Of a stretch of DNA of 64,000 nt, positions 62,485 to 64,000 are shown piece after piece (the first letter of the stretch is position 1; every line of letters begins with the position of its first letter). Source of the stretch: JALOPX01 sp041309605 (GTDB lineage: Bacteria > Krumholzibacteriota > Krumholzibacteriia > Krumholzibacteriales > Krumholzibacteriaceae); the NCBI GenBank assembly GCA_041309605.1, contig JBFYZH010000061.1, forward strand, positions 8,064-72,063. Reading direction: 5' to 3'. The notes below the pieces were generated by a model. It searched no databases and was not told the origin of the DNA. It saw only the letters and a list, made by a program, of their open reading frames with translations. A program made the position numbers and the translations under genes.

Positions 62485-63010
62485 ATGTATCGTTCCATGA
62501 AACAAGCGCTGCTTGCAGCCTCGGTGCTGGGTCTGGTCATCGCGCCGGCGGCCTTGCGGGCACAGGGGTCCGGAGGAAGTCTGCCTCGCCGCGAAGGAAA
62601 ACGGGATAGACCGGATGAAAGCCGTCGCCCCCGGAAACGAATATGATATGGCCGGAGTGCGATTCCTCGCGGTTCCGGCGTATTTCACCGATAACATGTC
62701 GCATCCGAAGTCAGGCGGTTGGGTCGGATATGTGCTGAAGATCAACGGAGCCGCCTACTACGTTACCGGCGATTCAGGGCCGATGCCCGAGACCGCGGAG
62801 CTCAAAGCCGACGTCATCTTCCCGCTGCTCTGGGGATGCGGCGGGAACGTCGATCAGGCGGTCAGAATGGCCGAGCTGAGCAAAGCGAGCCTCGCCGTGC
62901 CCGTCCATCACGGCGGCCACGTCGAGGCCATCAAAAAGTTCATCACGCGGCTTCCGGAGGGAACCCGGGGCCTCTACTTCGCGGGGGGCAAGCCCACCGT
63001 CGTTCACTGA
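62485..63010 (+). pseudogene. Decayed metallo-beta-lactamase-fold hydrolase gene
   Basis: GGGAGGATTCC precedes ATG 62485, which encodes a good signal peptide (MYRSMKQALLAASVLGLVIA … LRAQ). After about 62565 the reading frame must shift: the other frame then gives GPEEVCLAAKENGIDRM, AVPAYFTDNMSHPKSGGWVG, YYVTGDSGPMPE and VPVHHGGHVEAIKKF, the C-terminal two thirds of a UlaG-like metallo-hydrolase. The zinc motif HxHxDH and ~80 residues between signal peptide and GPEEV are missing. Intact relatives have them. Internal deletion plus frameshift; not functional as a hydrolase unless misassembled. Confidence 0.75.
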
Positions 63011-63029
63011 CCCGTCGACAGTGGAGATA

Positions 63030-63052
63030 AGGGAGCCTTTTTAAGGTTCCCT
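63030..63052 (+). terminator. Hairpin after the decayed hydrolase gene
   Basis: AGGGAGCCTT (63030-63039) and AAGGTTCCCT (63043-63052) pair with one G/T around TTT. It lies 20 bp after the stop. The trailing T-run is absent, so termination is likely but not certain. Confidence 0.5.
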
Positions 63053-63234
63053 GTGTGCGCATTCCAACTCACTCAGTCCCTGTCCCTGCGAGAGCTCCTA
63101 CGAGAGCATCCTTGAATCTCGCGGAAAATTGGTGTATAATGGGACCCGATCTGCTCTGAGCGAATGCGCATATTATCTCGATGCGCGAGAGCCGGCAGGA
63201 ACACAGGACACGGGCTATAGGGGGAAATGATTCC

Positions 63235-63915
63235 ATGAAAACTGCACTTGCAACAATCATTGCGGCCGCTGCTATCCTTGGATTGACCCTGGTTTCTCCG
63301 GCTGCCGCCGAGACCGTCAGCTACACCGTGGGTGGGTATTCGGGGCAGTTCCCCGGTCCGGTGAACCCCGCCCCCGAGGGGGCGCCCTTTGGATCCCTTG
63401 GTTACCCGGGCGACATCGTGGATCTTCAAACCTACACAGGCGCCCTTGACCTCGTTCCCGGCACGTATATCCTGAAGATAAACACGCTCCTCTGGACGAT
63501 CAACTATACCTACGCTGGCACAGAGGATTGCTGGGCCTGGCCGGATTGCTGGCCCGAGCTCGAGTTCAACTTGAACCTGCCTCGCTCAATGTCGGTGGGC
63601 ACAACGAACGGCAATCTCGATCAGACGGGATTGCTGGAAGTCGACTGGGACGACGACTATGTCTCGTTCGCCTCCGGATCGACGACCGCGTTCTCGGTCG
63701 GAACGTATCTCGTGCGCGTCAGGCCTCTCGCTCTCGATCGCACCAGCGGGCTCAACAGCGCACCGATGCGCCAGTCTCCGCCGGAGAGAATTCCATGCAA
63801 TGATCCTCCGTATCTGCACCCTCCGATAGACATATATGCGGAGTTCGTCGTGGAAAGAGCGGATGTATCGAACGACCCGATGACGTGGGGCGCGGTAAAG
63901 GCCCTTTACAGATAG
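63235..63915 (+). CDS. Secreted protein of unknown function with C-terminal WGAVK tag
   Basis: 226 residues from ATG 63235 (AGGGGGAAATGATTCC upstream); the in-frame ATG at 63181 lacks a ribosome site and would spoil the signal peptide MKTALATIIAAAAILGLTLV. Mature part beta-rich with several Trp and a Cys pair (DCWAWPDC); motifs such as GTYILKINTLLWTINYTYAG. It ends MTWGAVKALYR, like the end of the 11055-11777 protein, though the bodies differ. No family known. A perfect palindrome follows the stop. Confidence 0.68.
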   Translation: MKTALATIIAAAAILGLTLVSPAAAETVSYTVGGYSGQFPGPVNPAPEGAPFGSLGYPGDIVDLQTYTGALDLVPGTYILKINTLLWTINYTYAGTEDCWAWPDCWPELEFNLNLPRSMSVGTTNGNLDQTGLLEVDWDDDYVSFASGSTTAFSVGTYLVRVRPLALDRTSGLNSAPMRQSPPERIPCNDPPYLHPPIDIYAEFVVERADVSNDPMTWGAVKALYR

Positions 63916-63938
63916 CCTCTCGCGCCGGCGCGAGAGGC
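63915..63938 (+). terminator. Perfect 24-bp palindrome after the WGAVK protein gene
   Basis: Arms of 12 bp (63915-63926 and 63927-63938) complement exactly, beginning GCCTCTCGCGCC. It starts at the last base of the stop codon and is followed by GTGGTGGGTTTT, so it probably ends the transcript. Confidence 0.6.
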
Positions 63939-64000
63939 GTGGTGGGTTTTGACGGCGCCGCCACCAGAGCCCCCGTGTTCCCTGAACACAGACGATTCTT
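63939..64000. other. Window end, nothing recognised
   Basis: 62 bp after the palindrome, with no ORF or motif of note. Confidence 0.4.

Overview
This window looks like chromosomal DNA of an uncultivated or little-studied Gram-negative bacterium of the FCB (Fibrobacteres-Chlorobi-Bacteroidetes) superphylum or an allied candidate phylum such as Krumholzibacteriota, Eisenbacteria or Zixibacteria. That placement is inference. It rests on several secreted proteins with FlgD-like/type IX-secretion-like C-terminal domains (NYPNPFNP motifs), a PorV/PorQ-like outer-membrane protein, a FISUMP-domain lipoprotein, a DUF5916 beta-barrel protein, TonB-dependent receptors, GC-rich coding sequence and mixed ATG/GTG/TTG starts. 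I saw no rRNA, tRNA, CRISPR array, prophage or intact insertion sequence.

Layout. 1-7204 (minus): envelope operon of a repeat-rich secreted protein, a PorV-like protein and a long TPR protein that runs off the left edge. 7501-14773: a MacAB-type export locus (fusion protein and two ATPases, with the FtsX permease reduced to a 103-bp remnant), a five-unit 19-bp tandem repeat in its leader, a candidate sigma-54 promoter with upstream dyads, a small secreted protein, and an NtrC-type regulator/histidine kinase pair carrying a copy of the same dyad. 14802-19862: DUF5916 protein, TonB-dependent receptor and YfiR-like protein. 20079-25180: EttA, AGCS symporter and CsgG-OmpA fusion.

25299-35356 (minus): a complete TonB2/TtpC-type energy-transduction operon (DUF3450, long ExbB/TtpC, ExbB, ExbD, TonB, TPR), preceded by a large TonB-dependent receptor and a secreted T9SS-tail protein. 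35609-39063: an unusual M23-like/S41 fusion protease, a cysteine-rich membrane protein and a CTP-dependent polyprenol/phytol-kinase-like enzyme. 39252-43990: a type IIG restriction-modification gene interrupted by an in-frame stop, a DUF6880 protein, and small repeats suggesting rearrangement. 44092-52254: transport and metabolism (OPT, APC and PutP transporters, alpha/beta-hydrolase, class II aldolase).

52532-63915: lipoproteins; two convergent genes that each carry eight copies of the same ~53-residue repeat, one fused to a papain-like protease; a PAS protein; a decayed metallo-beta-lactamase gene; and a secreted protein whose C-terminal WGAVK tag matches that of the 11055-11777 protein. 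The main themes are surface/secreted proteins and their export, TonB-driven uptake, and one plausible sigma-54 export regulon. Several loci (8457-8559, 39252-42284, 62485-63010, 61574-61778) are broken by internal deletion, stop codon or frameshift.
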